Shown: positions 16,601-30,228, counted from the stretch's first letter. The stretch is DNA of 64,000 bases from Roseateles depolymerans (GCA_003241055.1 QFOD01000011.1:99883-163882), one strand, 5' to 3'. Made by a program: numbers and translations. Notes: generated by a model from the letters alone, not told the origin.

Positions 16601-17662
16601 CGCGACGCCGTCATGCAGGTGCTGCGCAGCCACGGCCTGTCCCGCCACAGCCATGTGGTGGGCAAGCCCAACGCGACCCGGCAGATGGAGGTCTGGCGCG
16701 ATGCGAAGAAGGCCTTCGGTGCGGATCTGGGCGCGCTGCAGCAGGTGTGGGATGAGGTCAGCTGGCGCATTGCGCGGCTGCGCGACAACCCCGCCTGCGC
16801 CGACGCCGAACATGCGGCCGTGGGCCAGGCCGACGACCCGGGCCTGCAGGTGCATCTGAGCTTTGATCCGGCCCAGCCTCCGATGATCGCCACCGGCGCC
16901 AAGCCGCGCATGGCCATCCTGCGCGAGCAGGGCGTGAACTCCCATGTCGAGATGGCCTATGCGATGGCCCTGGGCGGCTTCGAGAGCCTGGACGTGCACA
17001 TGAGCGACCTGCAGTCCGGTGCGGTCAAGCTGGACGGCGTGGCCGGCTTCGTGGCCTGCGGCGGCTTCAGCTATGGCGACACGCTGGGCGCCGGCGAGGG
17101 CTGGGCGCGCTCCATCATGTTCAACCCGGTGCTGGCCGAGCAGTTCCGCGCCTTCTTCGCGCGGCCCGACACGCTGGCCCTGGGCGTGTGCAACGGCTGC
17201 CAGATGCTGGCCGCGCTGGCGCCCATCATCCCAGGCGCCGATGCCTGGCCGCGCTTCACCCGCAACCAGAGCGAGCAATTCGAGGCACGGCTGTCGCTGG
17301 TCGAGGTGCTGGACTCGCCCAGCCTGTTCTTCAAGGACATGGCCGGCAGCCGCCTGCCGATCGCGGTGGCGCACGGCGAGGGCTTTGCGAACTTCGCTCG
17401 CCAGGGCGATGCGAGCCGCGTGATCCCGGCGATGCGCTTTGTCGACCACCACGGCCAGCCCACCGAGGCCTACCCGTTCAACCCGAACGGCAGCCCTGGC
17501 GGCCTGACCTCGGTGACCACAGCCGATGGCCGCTTCACCGCGCTGATGCCGCACCCGGAGCGCGTGTTCCGTAACGTGCAGATGAGCTGGACGCCCGGCG
17601 ACAAGGGCGCGCACAGCCCCTGGCTGCGCATGTTCCAGAACGCCCGCAAGGCGCTGGGCTGA
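13670..17662 (+). CDS. purL: Phosphoribosylformylglycinamidine synthase (single-chain FGAR amidotransferase)
   Basis: 1330 residues, the large single-chain PurL of proteobacteria, which converts FGAR + glutamine + ATP to FGAM in purine synthesis. The N-terminal PurS-like domain, the linker and two AIRS-type ATP-grasp-like halves are present (KVETHNHPTAISPHPGASTGAGGEIRDEGATGRGSKPKAG, then LIVDLGQG / GGSILAQTL in the second half). The C-terminal class I glutaminase has GVCNGCQML (nucleophile Cys1174), with the His/Glu partners in LMPHPERVFRN. GTG at 13670 is listed; ATG at 13688 (MTRTLHLQ) is equally plausible and neither has a clear Shine-Dalgarno. Confidence 0.96.
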   Translation: MSRPNPMTRTLHLQCFEGGNALSAFRAQALLGRLQQVNDRIQAVSARAVHWVWTDEAMAEADKPRFAALLNYGEPAPQDVGGDLVVVTPRFGTVSPWASKATDIARNCGLQLRRVERVVEYRIALKPGLLGGAKHLSEAELQACAAELHDRMTESACFSREATAHLFDERTAEPLAHVDVLGQGRAALEKANVEFGLALSGDEIDYLETNFKKLGRNPSDVELMMFAQANSEHCRHKIFNANFTVDGQAQPLSLFGMIRNTEKLNPQHTVIAYSDNAAVMEGHLIERWQPAPQAGAAYAARAEQAQVLMKVETHNHPTAISPHPGASTGAGGEIRDEGATGRGSKPKAGLTGFSVSNLHLPGLAEPWERDPVGKPAHIASALQIMIDGPLGGAAFNNEFGRPNLAGYFRVYEQTVDGVRRGYHKPIMIAGGLGQIRADLTRKIEFPAGTLLVQLGGPGMRIGMGGGAASSMAAGTNTADLDFDSVQRGNPEIERRVQEVINHCWGLAEANPILAIHDVGAGGISNAFPELVNDAGRGARFDLRKVPLEESGLAPKEIWCNESQERYVLAIAPESLAQFQALCERERCPFAVVGVTTAERELVLEDGEGGERPIDMPMDVLLGKPPKMHRDVARVARSGGTLDLSSVTLEQAALDVLRHPTVASKRFLITIGDRTVGGLNHRDQMIGPWQVPVADCAVTLADFKGFAGEAMSMGERTPLAAVNAPASGRMAVAEAITNLLAAPIELARVKLSANWMAACGEAGEDAALFDTVKAVGMELCPALGVSIPVGKDSLSMRTKWEQDGEARQVTAPVSLIVSAFASIADVRGTLTPQLQREDSALILVDLGQGRHRMGGSILAQTLDQFGAEVPDLDDPQLLVSLVNAINELRGQGRLLAYHDRSDGGLWAAACEMAFAGQQGLSLNVDMLITEGDGISDSRADHGDSKNWAAQVGARREELTLKALFAEELGALIQVRAADRDAVMQVLRSHGLSRHSHVVGKPNATRQMEVWRDAKKAFGADLGALQQVWDEVSWRIARLRDNPACADAEHAAVGQADDPGLQVHLSFDPAQPPMIATGAKPRMAILREQGVNSHVEMAYAMALGGFESLDVHMSDLQSGAVKLDGVAGFVACGGFSYGDTLGAGEGWARSIMFNPVLAEQFRAFFARPDTLALGVCNGCQMLAALAPIIPGADAWPRFTRNQSEQFEARLSLVEVLDSPSLFFKDMAGSRLPIAVAHGEGFANFARQGDASRVIPAMRFVDHHGQPTEAYPFNPNGSPGGLTSVTTADGRFTALMPHPERVFRNVQMSWTPGDKGAHSPWLRMFQNARKALG

Positions 17663-17695
17663 CGCGGGGCCGCCTTGGGCGGGGCTGGGGCGGCT

Positions 17696-22501
<4,806 letters not shown>

Positions 22502-22510
22502 CGACTGCTT

Positions 22511-23494
22511 TCAGCGGAAGTCGTCGTTCGGCTGCATGGACAGCACCAGGTCGCGCGACGCGGCGCGTGCCCGGCCTGCGGCCTTGGCCGCGTAGAGCGC
22601 CTGGTCCGCCGCGCGGACCAGTGCTTGAGCGCTGCCATCGTCCGCCAGCGGAGCAAGGCCTGGCTGGCTGGTCCAGGCCAGCCAGTGCGGATTGGCCGCG
22701 TCCATGCTGCTCAGGCCGAGGCTGGCCGTCACGTGTGAACGCGTGGGGGACATGGCGTGCGCGATCTGCTCCACTTCCAGCGCCTCGCCGATGAAGCGGG
22801 CCACATGGGCGGCACCGTGCCGGTCGGTCTGCGGCATCAGCAGCGCGAACTCCTCGCCACCGATACGGGCCACCAGGTCGGCCGGGCGCTGGCAGGCCCG
22901 CCGGAGGATCTGAGCGATGCTGCGCAGGCAGGCGTCGCCGGCCGGATGGCCGTAGTGATCGTTGAAGCGCTTGAAGTGATCGATGTCGATCAGGATGAGG
23001 CTCAGCGGCTGGGCGTCGCGTCGCCCGCGGCGCCACTCCTTGACGATGGAGTCATCGAAGCGACGCCGGTTGGCCACTTCGGTCAGCGCGTCGACATGGG
23101 TCAGTCGTCGAAGCTCGGCGGTGGCCTCGGCCAGTCGAAGCTGCGTCCGCACCCGGGCCAACAGGGCGGCTGGGCGGACGGGCTTGGTGACGTAGTCCGC
23201 GGCGCCGGCGTCGAACCCGGACACCTCGAAGTCGGCCTCGTCACTGCTGGTGACGAAGATCACCGGGATGTCCGCGGTCGCGGGGTCGGACTTCAGGATG
23301 GCGCAGACCTCGAAGCCGCTGAGGTCGGGCATCTGGGCGTCCAGCACGATGACGCCCGGTTGGAATTCTCCGGCCATGCGGATGGCGTCCTGTCCGTTGG
23401 TCGCAAAGCGGATTTCGCCCAGGCTTTGCAGCAGGTGGCTCATCAGCCGGATGGCGGCAGGATCGTCATCGACCAGAAGAATGCGCTGACTCAT
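22511..23494 (-). CDS. Response regulator with diguanylate cyclase (receiver-GGDEF)
   Basis: 327 residues. The receiver domain at 1-125 has Asp52 (VIVLDAQMPDLSG) as phospho-acceptor, acidic DDD at 9-11 and Lys in TKPV. The GGDEF domain at about 130-300 has an intact active site, GGEEF (212-216), and an inhibitory RxxD site (RPAD, 203-206) five residues before it, so it should make cyclic di-GMP with product feedback. This is the PleD/WspR-like layout. It sits 9-10 bases from both neighbouring histidine kinase genes, the likely phospho-donors. Cyclic di-GMP typically controls attachment, matrix and motility. Confidence 0.95.
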   Translation of the reverse strand: MSQRILLVDDDPAAIRLMSHLLQSLGEIRFATNGQDAIRMAGEFQPGVIVLDAQMPDLSGFEVCAILKSDPATADIPVIFVTSSDEADFEVSGFDAGAADYVTKPVRPAALLARVRTQLRLAEATAELRRLTHVDALTEVANRRRFDDSIVKEWRRGRRDAQPLSLILIDIDHFKRFNDHYGHPAGDACLRSIAQILRRACQRPADLVARIGGEEFALLMPQTDRHGAAHVARFIGEALEVEQIAHAMSPTRSHVTASLGLSSMDAANPHWLAWTSQPGLAPLADDGSAQALVRAADQALYAAKAAGRARAASRDLVLSMQPNDDFR

Positions 23495-23504
23495 GGCCTT
23501 GGCA

Positions 23505-25451
23505 TCAGGCGGACGCAGCCTGGGTCGGCAACGCAGGCGCGCGGTGCAGGATGACGGCGAAGCGGCTGCCTTGCCCAGGCTGGCTGCTGACCTCCAGGTG
23601 TCCGCCCATGGCCTCGATCAGCTGTCGCGTGACCACCAGGCCCAGGCCGGTCCCCGGCACCTTGGTGTCGTCCCGTCCGAGCCGGTTGAACGGCTCGAAC
23701 AGGTGCTGCATCTGAAGATCGGTCATGCCCGTGCCGGTGTCGCTGATGGCGATTTCCAGGCAGTCGTCCAGCGTCCTCAGCGTGACGCTGACCTGCCCGC
23801 CACGCCGGTTGTACTTGATGCCGTTGCTGAGGAGGTTGATCAGACACTGCCGCAGGCGGTTGGCGTCGGCCAGCACCCAGTGCTGATCGGCCTCGACGGG
23901 CGCGCAGTCGAGCCGGACCTCGACCTGATCGGCCAGGGCCGCTGCGGCGCGCAAGGCCTCGTTGACCACGTCGGCTGCGCGCACCGGCTGCGGCGTGATC
24001 ACCAGCCGGCCCAGCTCGTAGTGCCCGAGATCGGTCAGATCCTTCATCAGTGCCGTGAGCTGCACACAGCCGGCTTCGATCATCTGCAGGCGGTGGGCCT
24101 GGGTGTCGTTCAGCGGCGCCGTGGCGTCGCTGCGCAGCGCTTGCGTGAAGCCGAGGATGCACTTCAGCGGGTTGTCGATTTCATGGGCGACGTACGAGAT
24201 CATCAAGGCCTTGGTGCGGTTCGAGGCCTCAGCGGCCGCACGGGCGCTGGCTTCGGCCTGCAGTCGCTCGCGGTCGCTCAGGTCGCGCAGCATCAGCGTG
24301 GTCAGGCGCATGCTGCCGTCGCCGACATGTGACACCGAGACCTCGGCCGGCAGCGCGGCGCCATCGTCACGGCTGACCAAGACGCGACGTGATGCCGTGG
24401 CCTGCGTCAGCGGCAGTCCAGGTAGCCGGGGTGCCAGCAGTGCGGCTGCGGGCATGCCGGGCGTCCGCTGAGGGTCCAGCTGGAGCATGCGGCCGGCGGC
24501 GGCGTTCATCAGCACGATGAGGCCCTCGGCGTTGATCGTGACGATGGCGTCGGACGCTCCTTCGATTACGGCGGCCTGTCGCTCGGACGTCAGGCGCTGC
24601 CCCTGGGTTGCCGCGGTGGCCAGCTCGATGTCCGAGCGGCGTTTGAGTTCCAGCAGATTGCGGACGCGGGCCTTGAGTATGGGTGGCGAATAAGGCTTGA
24701 TGACGAAGTCGGTGGCCCCGAGCGCCAGGGCCTTGGCTTCGTACTGGAAATTGGCCAGCCGTGTCACGAAGACGATGGGCACCTGCCTGAGCTGCGGGTC
24801 TGCCTGCAGTCGGCTGCAGAGCTCGAATCCGTCCATGCCCGACATGAGCGCATCGATCAGCACCAGATCGGGCTGCCACGAGCGTGCCATGTCCATCGCA
24901 TCCCGGCCCTGTTGAACCGCGCGCACCTCGCCGACCCCGCTCAGCGTGTGCCTGAGCATCTCGATCGCACCTTCGTCATCGTCCACGGCCATCAGCCGAA
25001 ACGGGCCGCTGTGGAGCAGGCTCGCCGCGGCCGGGCTGGCCTGTGCAACCTCCTGCTTGGACTGCTTGAGGCGCTCGGCGTTCCTGAGGATGGCGGCCAC
25101 GCGTGCCTGCAGCTGCTCGCTAAGAAAGGGCTTGATGACGAAATCCGCTGCGCCGAGCTGAAGTGCTTCGACGCGGGTTTCCTGCGTGTCGTCGCTGGTG
25201 ACGAAGAGCACCGGCACGTCCGCCAGCATCGGGTCGCTCTTGAGCAGTGCACAGAGCTGGGTGCCCGACATGCCGGGCATTTCCATGTCTATGAGCATCA
25301 GGTCCGGCGGCTCGGCGCGCGCCAGATGCAGGGCCTGGGCGCCGGACGTGGCGAGTCGCTGATCGCCGTAGGCGGACAGTATCCGACTCAATGCTCTCAG
25401 TGTGGTCGCGTCGTCGTCGACCAGCAGAAGCCTTGGCCCGCGCGGATTCAT
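23505..25451 (-). CDS. Double-receiver, PAS-containing histidine kinase
   Basis: 648 residues, no membrane helices. Receiver 1 is at about 6-125 (Asp55 in LMLIDMEMPGMSG) and receiver 2 at about 152-270 (Asp200 in LVLIDALMSGMDG). A PAS-like module lies at about 290-400, and HisKA has His423 in YVAHEIDNPLKCILGF. The ATPase has NGIKYNRRG, SDTGTGMTD and GTGLGLVVTRQLIEAMGG. Receivers placed before the kinase suggest it is gated by an upstream phospho-signal, perhaps from the CHASE kinase encoded in the same unit. GGAGAG precedes the ATG at 25451, preferred to an in-frame start 11 codons upstream. First gene of the unit. Confidence 0.93.
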   Translation of the reverse strand: MNPRGPRLLLVDDDATTLRALSRILSAYGDQRLATSGAQALHLARAEPPDLMLIDMEMPGMSGTQLCALLKSDPMLADVPVLFVTSDDTQETRVEALQLGAADFVIKPFLSEQLQARVAAILRNAERLKQSKQEVAQASPAAASLLHSGPFRLMAVDDDEGAIEMLRHTLSGVGEVRAVQQGRDAMDMARSWQPDLVLIDALMSGMDGFELCSRLQADPQLRQVPIVFVTRLANFQYEAKALALGATDFVIKPYSPPILKARVRNLLELKRRSDIELATAATQGQRLTSERQAAVIEGASDAIVTINAEGLIVLMNAAAGRMLQLDPQRTPGMPAAALLAPRLPGLPLTQATASRRVLVSRDDGAALPAEVSVSHVGDGSMRLTTLMLRDLSDRERLQAEASARAAAEASNRTKALMISYVAHEIDNPLKCILGFTQALRSDATAPLNDTQAHRLQMIEAGCVQLTALMKDLTDLGHYELGRLVITPQPVRAADVVNEALRAAAALADQVEVRLDCAPVEADQHWVLADANRLRQCLINLLSNGIKYNRRGGQVSVTLRTLDDCLEIAISDTGTGMTDLQMQHLFEPFNRLGRDDTKVPGTGLGLVVTRQLIEAMGGHLEVSSQPGQGSRFAVILHRAPALPTQAASA

Positions 25452-25626
25452 GCAACTCTCCGGGTCAGGTCTTGCCTTTGTCATGCCGCCCTGGCAGATC
25501 GGCCGGGGGCCGACTAGTCGAGGCGGTGTATGCGGGTGATGCTAACGCGCCGAAGCGGGGCTGGCGAGCTTGCCCCGGGCAGATTTGCGGTTTCGTCGCG
25601 GCAGCGGGTGGCGCCCGATGCTTCTA

Positions 25627-25665
25627 CCCCTCGCAGTGGTACCGAAAGGCACCGCCAGCGAGGGG
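25627..25665. repeat. Inverted repeat with GAAA-type loop, possible MFS terminator
   Basis: CCCCTCGC (25627-25634) pairs with GCGAGGGG (25658-25665), and an inner GGT-A-CC / GG-C-ACC stem closes a GAAA loop. No T-run follows on either strand. It lies within the 234-base gap between the MFS stop and the signalling operon start; that operon's promoter should also be in this gap but was not recognised. Confidence 0.5.
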
Positions 25666-25685
25666 AGGGCAGTTGGTGCGGTGCC

Positions 25686-27011
25686 TCAGTCCTGGACGGC
25701 GGCTGCGCGCAGCCGCTTGTTGACGCGCAATGCCAGCAGCGTTGTTGCAACGCCAGAAAGCAGGTACAGGCTGACGGCGACCAGGCCGAATCGGGACGAC
25801 AGGTACAGCGCGATGACGGGTGCAAATGCCGCACCGAGCAGCCACGACATGTCGGCGGAGAGCGCTGCGCCGGTGTAGCGGAAATGCGGCAGGAAGTTGG
25901 AGGTCACGGCGCCAGCCGCCTGGCCATAGGACAGCCCCAGCAGCACGAACCCGATCAGGATGAAGGCTGCCTGCCCGGGAGCCCCGCCGCCAAGCATGAC
26001 CGGAGCGAAGATCGCAAACACGCCGATGGCCACGGCCAGGGTGCCGAGGAAGCTGCGTCGGCCGACCCGATCGGAGATCAGGCCGGACATGGGCATGGCA
26101 ACGGCCCCGAAGGCAGCGCCGAGCAGTTCGACCTTCATGAAATCGGCGACCCGGTGCTCGGAGTACAGCGCGATCCAGGACAGCGGGAATACGCTGACCA
26201 GGTGGAAGAGGGCATAGCTGGCCAGCGCAGCGAAGGCGCCGATCAGAATGTGCTGGCCCTGAGCGGGCAACAGTTCGCTGAGCGGTGCGGGGTCGAGCTC
26301 GTGCTCTTCCATGCGGCGTTCGTACTCATGGGTGACGACCAGGCGAAGCCGGGCGAAAAGCGCCACCACGTTGATCGCGAAAGCGGTGAAGAACGGGAAG
26401 CGCCAGCCCCAGGAAAGAAAGTCCTTGGCGGGCAGGCTGTCGTAGACGTAGAGGAAGACGCCGGACGCCACAAAGAACCCGAGCGGCGCGCCGAGCTGGC
26501 CGAGCATCGAATACCAGCCCCGCTTGTCCGGCGGGGCGTTCAGCGCCAGTAGCGAGGGCAGTCCGTCCCATGAGCCACCGAGGGCCAGACCTTGCCCGAT
26601 CCGGCACAGGATGAGCAGACCGATCGCGGCCGCGCCTGCCGTTTCGTAGTTCGGCACCAGGGCCATGCTGACCGTGGAGCATCCAAGCAACAGCAAGGCC
26701 GTGCTCAGCTTCGCGGAGCGGCCAAATTTTTGCTGAATCGTCATGCCGATCAGCGTGCCTATCGGTCGGACGACAAAAGCTAGTGCGAAAATGAGGAAAG
26801 CGTAAAGCGTGCCGGTGAGGCGGTCTGCAAACGGGAAGAAGATGTGCGGGAACACCAGCACACAGGCGATCCCGAAAACAAAGAAATCGAAATATTCGGA
26901 TGCTCGTCCGATGATGACGCCGACCGCGATATCGCCGGGGGCGAGTTCGTCGTCGTGTGCGACGGATGGGCCGGTTGTCGGGGTGACCAGGGTACTGCTT
27001 GCGCTTGTCAT
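25686..27011 (-). CDS. MFS transporter, metabolite:H+ symporter type
   Basis: 441 residues with about 12 membrane helices. VGVIIGRASEYFDFFVFGIACVLVFPHIFFP near the start and GLALGGSWDGLPSLLALNAPPDKRGWYSMLGQLGAPLGF fit the metabolite:H+ symporter (ShiA/ProP-like) group that carries carboxylates. The loop-2 motif is diverged to GMTIQQKFGRSAKL, while SDRVGRRSFLGTLAV between helices 8 and 9 is canonical. The substrate is not assigned. ATG at 27011 follows AAGGAG; an in-frame upstream start would run through the palindrome and is rejected. Divergent from cyoA; the shared gap holds an FNR-type box and a palindrome. Confidence 0.87.
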   Translation of the reverse strand: MTSASSTLVTPTTGPSVAHDDELAPGDIAVGVIIGRASEYFDFFVFGIACVLVFPHIFFPFADRLTGTLYAFLIFALAFVVRPIGTLIGMTIQQKFGRSAKLSTALLLLGCSTVSMALVPNYETAGAAAIGLLILCRIGQGLALGGSWDGLPSLLALNAPPDKRGWYSMLGQLGAPLGFFVASGVFLYVYDSLPAKDFLSWGWRFPFFTAFAINVVALFARLRLVVTHEYERRMEEHELDPAPLSELLPAQGQHILIGAFAALASYALFHLVSVFPLSWIALYSEHRVADFMKVELLGAAFGAVAMPMSGLISDRVGRRSFLGTLAVAIGVFAIFAPVMLGGGAPGQAAFILIGFVLLGLSYGQAAGAVTSNFLPHFRYTGAALSADMSWLLGAAFAPVIALYLSSRFGLVAVSLYLLSGVATTLLALRVNKRLRAAAVQD

Positions 27012-27034
27012 AGCCACTTGTCTCCTTATGTCAC

Positions 27035-27051
27035 TAGGACAAAATGTCCTA
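27035..27051. promoter_or_regulatory. 17-base palindrome TAGGACA-AAA-TGTCCTA, probable operator
   Basis: Perfect 7-base arms around an AAA centre, 24 bases before the MFS start and directly before its Shine-Dalgarno, with the cyo promoter region on the other side. The layout fits a dimeric repressor site for the MFS gene. No regulator gene is adjacent and I do not recognise the motif. Confidence 0.6.
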
Positions 27052-27054
27052 TCG

Positions 27055-27068
27055 TTGATTTGCATCAA
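27055..27068. promoter_or_regulatory. FNR/ANR-type box TTGAT-TTGC-ATCAA
   Basis: Exact match to the FNR/ANR consensus TTGAT-N4-ATCAA. It lies 57 bases upstream of cyoA and 44 upstream of the MFS start. A -10-like TACATT (27075-27080) follows on the plus strand, so a bound FNR would cover the cyo promoter, in line with known anaerobic repression of bo3 oxidase in E. coli. Activation of the MFS gene instead is possible. Confidence 0.7.
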
Positions 27069-27124
27069 TCAACTTACATTTCGGACCCACGTGCAAGATC
27101 GTTAACCCTCGCGCGTTTACTCGG

Positions 27125-28207
27125 ATGTACCACAAGTTGCCCTCCCTGTCTCGTGCCCTGGCCTGGGGTTCTGCCCTGGCGACCAGCCTGGCCCTGAGTG
27201 GTTGTGACCTGATCGTGATGAAGCCTTTCGGCGACATCGCGGAGCAGCAGTCGCAGCTGATCGTCACTGCGACCTTGTTGATGTTGCTGATCATCGTTCC
27301 GGTGATCGCGCTGACGCTGTACTTCGCGTACCGCTATCGTCAGTCCAACACCGAGGCCACCTACACGCCCGACTGGGACCACTCGACGCGTCTCGAGCTG
27401 CTGATCTGGGGTGCTCCGCTCCTGATCATCATTGCGCTGGGAGCGATCACCTGGATCACCACGCACAAACTGGATCCCTATCGTCCGCTGGACCGGGTCG
27501 CCGAAGGCCGGCCGCTCGCGCCCGAGGTGAAGCCGCTGGTCGTGCAGGCCGTGGCGATGGACTGGAAGTGGCTGTTCATCTATCCGGAGCAGGGCATCGC
27601 CACGGTCAATGAGATGGCCGCCCCGGTGGACCGTCCCATCCGCATCCACATGACCGCGACCTCGGTGATGAACACGTTCTACGTGCCGGCGCTGGCGGGC
27701 ATGGTGTACGCGATGCCGGGTATGGAAACGCAGCTGAACGCCGTGATCAACAAGGCTGGTGTGTACGACGGTCTGTCGGCCCACTACAGCGGCGCTGGCT
27801 TCTCGGACATGCGTTTCAAGTTCCACGGTCTGAGCAACGACGACTTCGCCAAGTGGGTCGAGGGCAACCGCGGCGCTGGTGCCGTGCTGTCCCGCGCCGA
27901 CTACATGAAGCTCGAGCAGCCGAGCATCAAGGACCCCATCCGCCGCTTTGCGAGCGTTGAGGCGGGCCTGTGGGGCGCGATCCTGAATCGCTGTGTCGAC
28001 GGCCGCAAGATGTGCTCCGACCAGATGATGGCCATCGACGCTGCTGGCGGCGCCGGCAAGGGTGGCGTGGCGGGCACGATGCCCAGCGCCTGGCGCGACA
28101 TCGAAGGCGTTCGTCGCGAGCGCAAGGTGGTGGCAGCCCTGTGCACGCCGACCAATCCGCTGGGCCTGCCCACCGAAGTTGCCGGCGCGCAAGCGTCCCA
28201 GAACTGA
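27125..28207 (+). CDS. cyoA: Cytochrome bo3 ubiquinol oxidase subunit II (lipoprotein)
   Basis: 360 residues. A lipoprotein signal with lipobox LSGC (Cys near residue 27) is followed by two membrane helices and a cupredoxin-like domain. TYTPDWDHSTRLELLIWGAPLLII, VVQAVAMDWKWLFIYPEQGIATVNE and SAHYSGAGFSDMRFKFHGLSNDDFAKWV are quinol-oxidase forms; the CuA ligands of cytochrome c oxidases are absent, so the electron donor is ubiquinol. No clear Shine-Dalgarno precedes the ATG. First gene of cyoABCD. Confidence 0.96.
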   Translation: MYHKLPSLSRALAWGSALATSLALSGCDLIVMKPFGDIAEQQSQLIVTATLLMLLIIVPVIALTLYFAYRYRQSNTEATYTPDWDHSTRLELLIWGAPLLIIIALGAITWITTHKLDPYRPLDRVAEGRPLAPEVKPLVVQAVAMDWKWLFIYPEQGIATVNEMAAPVDRPIRIHMTATSVMNTFYVPALAGMVYAMPGMETQLNAVINKAGVYDGLSAHYSGAGFSDMRFKFHGLSNDDFAKWVEGNRGAGAVLSRADYMKLEQPSIKDPIRRFASVEAGLWGAILNRCVDGRKMCSDQMMAIDAAGGAGKGGVAGTMPSAWRDIEGVRRERKVVAALCTPTNPLGLPTEVAGAQASQN

Positions 28208-28215
28208 GCACCAAG

Positions 28216-30213
28216 ATGTCGTCTGAATCCTTGCATCCCATCCTGGGTCGCCTCAGTCTTGAGGCGATTCCCTATCACGAGCCCATCCTGATCGGCACCT
28301 TCGCCGGTGTGGCGGTGGGTGGTCTGGCGCTGCTGGCGCTGATCACCAAGTTCCGTCTGTGGGGCACGCTGTGGCGCGACTGGTTCACCAGCATCGACCA
28401 CAAGAAGATCGGCATCATGTACATCGTGCTGGGTGTCGTGATGCTGCTGCGCGGCTTTGCCGACGCCATCATGATGCGCGCGCATCAGGCCATGTCCTTC
28501 GGGGACAACATGGGCTTCCTGCCGCCGCACCACTACGACCAGGTGTTCACGGCCCACGGCGTGATCATGATCTTCTTCGTCGCGATGCCGCTCGTGACGG
28601 GCTTCATGAACTATGTCGTGCCGTTGCAGATCGGTGCGCGCGACGTGGCGTTCCCGTTCCTGAACAACTTCAGCTTCTGGATGACGGCCGGTGGCGCCGT
28701 GCTGGTGATGCTGTCGCTGTTCATCGGTGAATTCGCCAAGACCGGCTGGCTGGCCTTCCCGCCGCTGTCGGGTCTGATGGCGAGTCCGGATGTGGGGGTG
28801 GACTACTACCTCTGGTCACTCCAGATCGCGGGGGTGGGCACGACGCTCTCGGGCATCAACCTGATCGCCACCATCATCAAGATGCGCGCGCCGGGCATGA
28901 CGATGATGAAGATGCCCGTCTTCACCTGGACGTCGCTGTGCACCAACGTGCTGATCGTCGCGACCTTCCCGATCCTGGCCGCCACGCTGGCCCTGCTGAC
29001 GGCTGACCGCTATCTGGGCACCAACTTCTTCACGAGCGACCTGGGCGGCAACCCCATGCTGTACGTGAACCTGATCTGGATCTGGGGTCACCCCGAGGTC
29101 TACATCCTGGTGCTGCCGGTGTTCGGCATCTTCTCGGAAGTCGTGTCGACGTTCAGCCGCAAGAAGCTGTTCGGCTACGCCTCGATGGTCTACGCGACGG
29201 TGGTCATCACCATCCTGTCCTACCTCGTGTGGCTGCACCACTTCTTCACGATGGGTTCGGGTGCCAGCGTGAACTCGTTCTTCGGCATCACGACGATGAT
29301 CATCTCGATCCCGACGGGCGCGAAGATCTTCAACTGGCTGTTCACGATGTACCGTGGCCGCATCAAGTTCGACGTGCCGATGCTCTGGACGGTGGGCTTC
29401 ATGGTGACCTTCGTCATCGGTGGCATGACCGGCGTGATGCTGGCGGTGCCGGCGGCCGACTTCGTGCTGCACAACAGCCTGTTCCTGATCGCCCACTTCC
29501 ACAACGTCATCATCGGCGGCGTGGTGTTCGGCGTGTTCGCCGGCATCAACTTCTGGTTCCCCAAGGCCTTCGGTTTCCGCCTGGACCCGTTCTGGGGCAA
29601 GGTGTCGTTCTGGTGCTGGCTGATCGGCTTCTGGGTCGCATTCACGCCGCTGTACGTGCTGGGCCTGATGGGCGTGACCCGTCGTGTCAGCCACTTCGAC
29701 GATCCGTCGCTGCAGATCTGGTTCATCATCGCGGCCTGCGGCGGCGCCATCATCGCCTGCGGCATCGGCGCCTTCCTGGTCCAGATCTTCGTGAGCTTCA
29801 TGCGCCGCGACAAGCTGCGTGATGTGACCGGCGACATCTGGGAAGGTCGCACGCTGGAATGGTCGACCTCGTCGCCCCCGCCGGACTACAACTTCGCCTT
29901 CACGCCCATCGTTCACGAACTGGACGCCTGGGACGACATGAAGAAGCGCGGTGCCCAGCGTCCGCTGGACGGCTTCATGCCCATCCACATGCCCAAGAAC
30001 ACCTGGGCGGGCTTCGTCATCGCCATGCTGGCCACGGCCATGGGTTTTGCGCTGATCTGGCACATGTGGCTGATCGCCGGCGTCACCTTCGCCGCCACCG
30101 TGATCACCGCCATCGTGCACACCTTCAACTACGACCGCGATTACCACATCCCGGCGGATTCCGTGGCCAAGACCGAAGCCGAGCGCACCCGTGCGCTGTC
30201 TGCGGCGGCCTGA
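28216..30213 (+). CDS. cyoB: Cytochrome bo3 ubiquinol oxidase subunit I
   Basis: 665 residues, the heme-copper catalytic subunit that reduces O2 and pumps protons. Conserved histidines are visible in FTAHGVIMIFFVAMP (heme b ligand), IWIWGHPEVYILVLPVFG (CuB His and the His-Tyr pair), WLHHFFTMG (two CuB His) and IAHFHNVIIGG (heme o ligands). The N-terminal extra helix and the C-terminal extension past residue 560 are typical of the quinol-oxidase branch. Starts 8 bases after cyoA. Confidence 0.97.
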   Translation: MSSESLHPILGRLSLEAIPYHEPILIGTFAGVAVGGLALLALITKFRLWGTLWRDWFTSIDHKKIGIMYIVLGVVMLLRGFADAIMMRAHQAMSFGDNMGFLPPHHYDQVFTAHGVIMIFFVAMPLVTGFMNYVVPLQIGARDVAFPFLNNFSFWMTAGGAVLVMLSLFIGEFAKTGWLAFPPLSGLMASPDVGVDYYLWSLQIAGVGTTLSGINLIATIIKMRAPGMTMMKMPVFTWTSLCTNVLIVATFPILAATLALLTADRYLGTNFFTSDLGGNPMLYVNLIWIWGHPEVYILVLPVFGIFSEVVSTFSRKKLFGYASMVYATVVITILSYLVWLHHFFTMGSGASVNSFFGITTMIISIPTGAKIFNWLFTMYRGRIKFDVPMLWTVGFMVTFVIGGMTGVMLAVPAADFVLHNSLFLIAHFHNVIIGGVVFGVFAGINFWFPKAFGFRLDPFWGKVSFWCWLIGFWVAFTPLYVLGLMGVTRRVSHFDDPSLQIWFIIAACGGAIIACGIGAFLVQIFVSFMRRDKLRDVTGDIWEGRTLEWSTSSPPPDYNFAFTPIVHELDAWDDMKKRGAQRPLDGFMPIHMPKNTWAGFVIAMLATAMGFALIWHMWLIAGVTFAATVITAIVHTFNYDRDYHIPADSVAKTEAERTRALSAAA

Positions 30214-30228
30214 CCGGGAGATCCAGAA

